A DNA stretch of 64,000 nucleotides from Danio rerio. Lineage: Eukaryota; Chordata; Actinopteri; Cypriniformes; Danionidae. Under the pieces are notes generated by a model. It did no database searches, was not told the DNA's origin, and saw nothing but the letters and a program-made list of their open reading frames with translations. Both the position numbers and the translations under genes were made by a program. The DNA lies in assembly GCF_049306965.1 (NCBI RefSeq), contig NC_133197.1:9576501-9640500 (forward strand), written 5' to 3'. This document shows, piece by piece, positions 61,301-64,000 of this stretch (positions are counted from its first letter, which is position 1; each line of letters starts with the position of its first letter).

Positions 61301-61892
61301 TAAATGTGCAAATAAAATATGATGCACAAACTTATTATTGATTCCGACTTGTCTTTCTCGTGATAAATAGTTGGCAAAATCTGATATACAGTGGGGGAAA
61401 AAAGAAGAAAGAGTTCATAAGACGCTGGATTCGAACCGAGTTCATGCTCGAACGTGTCAAAACATGTTGACATGCATTTTACAAGGTGCACCACAGAGAC
61501 TGTTAGAGGAACTGCAACATTTTACACCTATAAATCACACTATTTCTTTTCTAATTCACTCAGTGCGATGTTCAGACCCAACTGTGTTAACCGCATCAGC
61601 TAAACTCTCCCACTCTATTTTTTTCTTTTGTTGTTAATTCCGGAGAACAAACTTGCAAATAACACCGCTTTTCTCCGGTCTACCTCCGAAAGCAGCACCT
61701 TCAATTCACATTCTGTTCAAAGTTTCTCTTTTTGCTTGCTTTTGCCTTTGCTTTTTGGGTTTTGCCAAAGTAGAGTCATTTGTATATTCATACGGGGGAG
61801 GAGGCAGGGAGGGGTTTTGTGCTCGTGCATGTTGCGCTCAGTTTCACGTTCATTCGGATTTTTACCTACATGGACGCCCTCACTACTCTGCT

Positions 61893-62262
61893 GAATAATC
61901 CAGCTTAAACCTGCCTAGGCTGGTTGGCTGGTTTTAGCTGGTTGACCAGCCTGATTTTAGCCATACATTTTTAGCTATTTCCAGGCTGGTTTACAGCCAT
62001 TTTTGATTTACAAGAAAATTACCAGCTAAATCCAGCTAAAACCAGCTTGACAAGCCTGGTTTAAGCTGGACATAGGTGGTTTTGGCTGGGCTCCCAGCTA
62101 GGCTGTTCAAGCTGGTCTTAGCTGGTCATCTCCCAGCCTGACCAGCTAAGACCAGGCTGGAAATGGCAGGAAACCAGCCTGGAAATGGGCAAAACCCCTC
62201 TAAAACCAGCCTGGTCAACCAGCTAAAACCAGCCAACCAGCCAAGGCTGGTTTAAGCAGTAG
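61893..62262. repeat. CCAGCTAAAACCAGC foldback-type repeat, right block
   Basis: Same repeat as 60.08-60.36 kb, here with both orientations of the unit (an arm and its inverse). Confidence 0.75.
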
Positions 62263-62317
62263 GGTATTTACATCAGGTCTCCTCTATTGACATGTCAGCC
62301 CTGACTGCCACTAAAAT

Positions 62318-63360
<1,043 letters not shown>

Positions 63361-64000
63361 GTCAGTCGTTTCATTTGTGTGTGTGTGTACAAGTAGGCTA
63401 GGCTGTCATGCGTTTGATGTTCAGGGATGATTTTACGATTTGTTTTTTTCAGCTCGGGGATAAAGAATGGGTTACCTCAAAGATGCCATTTAAATGTATG
63501 TGTAGTAACGTGGAACTGTAAATATCCGAACCATCTCAAGTTTTAACAAGCTTTATTTTAATGCCATTAACTGCTGTAAATCAGAACAGTTAAATTCAAT
63601 TTCTGTTAACCTTTCACTTTTCATAGAGAAAAACTGTAATAAATAAACAGTTATTCAAAAAAGAATAAAGTCTGTAAATACAATATAAAACGCAAATACT
63701 TTAACACACCCTTCAAACCTTAAACTATAGGAAAAACAAAGACTCATAAATGAAAAAGAGAACCATAAAAAATGTCAAATTAAGTTATATCACTTGGCTG
63801 TTTATTGTTCATTTTGATTGAAGTTCTAAAGACAAAAAACATCAACGAATAAATACAATTAGAAAAAGAGATGGATTTAAGATCTTGGTTGTTTAGTGTA
63901 AGAAAATGAAATTACACACTGAAACACACAATTTCAGGAATTATAATTTATAACTTCATTTGCTGCAAATAATAACGTCATTTGCGACAACAAAAGCGAT

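Overview
The window looks like a cyprinid fish genome, most probably zebrafish (Danio rerio) or a very close relative. It contains several DANA/HE1-type tRNA-derived SINEs, Tc1-like elements, many hAT MITEs, long TA/TG microsatellites, fish-type FISNA-NACHT NLR exons, fish SLAM/CD48-like Ig receptor exons and a clustered-type C2H2 zinc-finger gene. All gene models below were assembled by eye from splice sites, codon phase and family resemblance. No alignment or transcript data were available.

Layout, left to right. (1) 1-3.1 kb: a minus-strand C2H2 zinc-finger gene with 11 fingers, a short acidic leader exon and a probable 5' UTR exon. (2) 8.25-13.4 kb: a plus-strand Ig receptor gene (Ig1) of the CD48/SLAM/CD244-like type, with leader, V-like, C2-like and TM exons and a distal exon carrying an ITSM-like motif. 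A Tc1 relic and a SINE-like composite repeat sit in its last intron. (3) 16.8-43.6 kb: one long minus-strand NLR gene of the fish NLR-C type. Its coding exons join in phase: start exon, three near-identical 108-nt repeat exons, linker, helical N-terminal exon, a 1.8-kb FISNA-NACHT exon and nine LRR exons. Its introns are full of nested transposons. (4) 45.9-53.4 kb: a second plus-strand Ig receptor gene (Ig2) whose nine coding exons join to a 425-residue reading frame (C2-V-C2-TM-tail). (5) 56.9-64 kb: further partial copies of the promoter region lying between the NLR and Ig2. One has a leader exon but no Ig exons (Ig3). Another runs off the window end (Ig4).

The most interesting structure is the head-to-head arrangement of the NLR and the Ig receptor. 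The intervening DNA carries an ISRE-like (GAAANN)3 element next to the NLR first exon, and this module has been duplicated downstream (57.5-58.6 kb, and partly 62.3-63.4 kb). This suggests an expanding, possibly interferon-responsive locus pairing an intracellular sensor with a surface Ig receptor. Co-regulation is inference. The repeats and the splice phases are directly visible.
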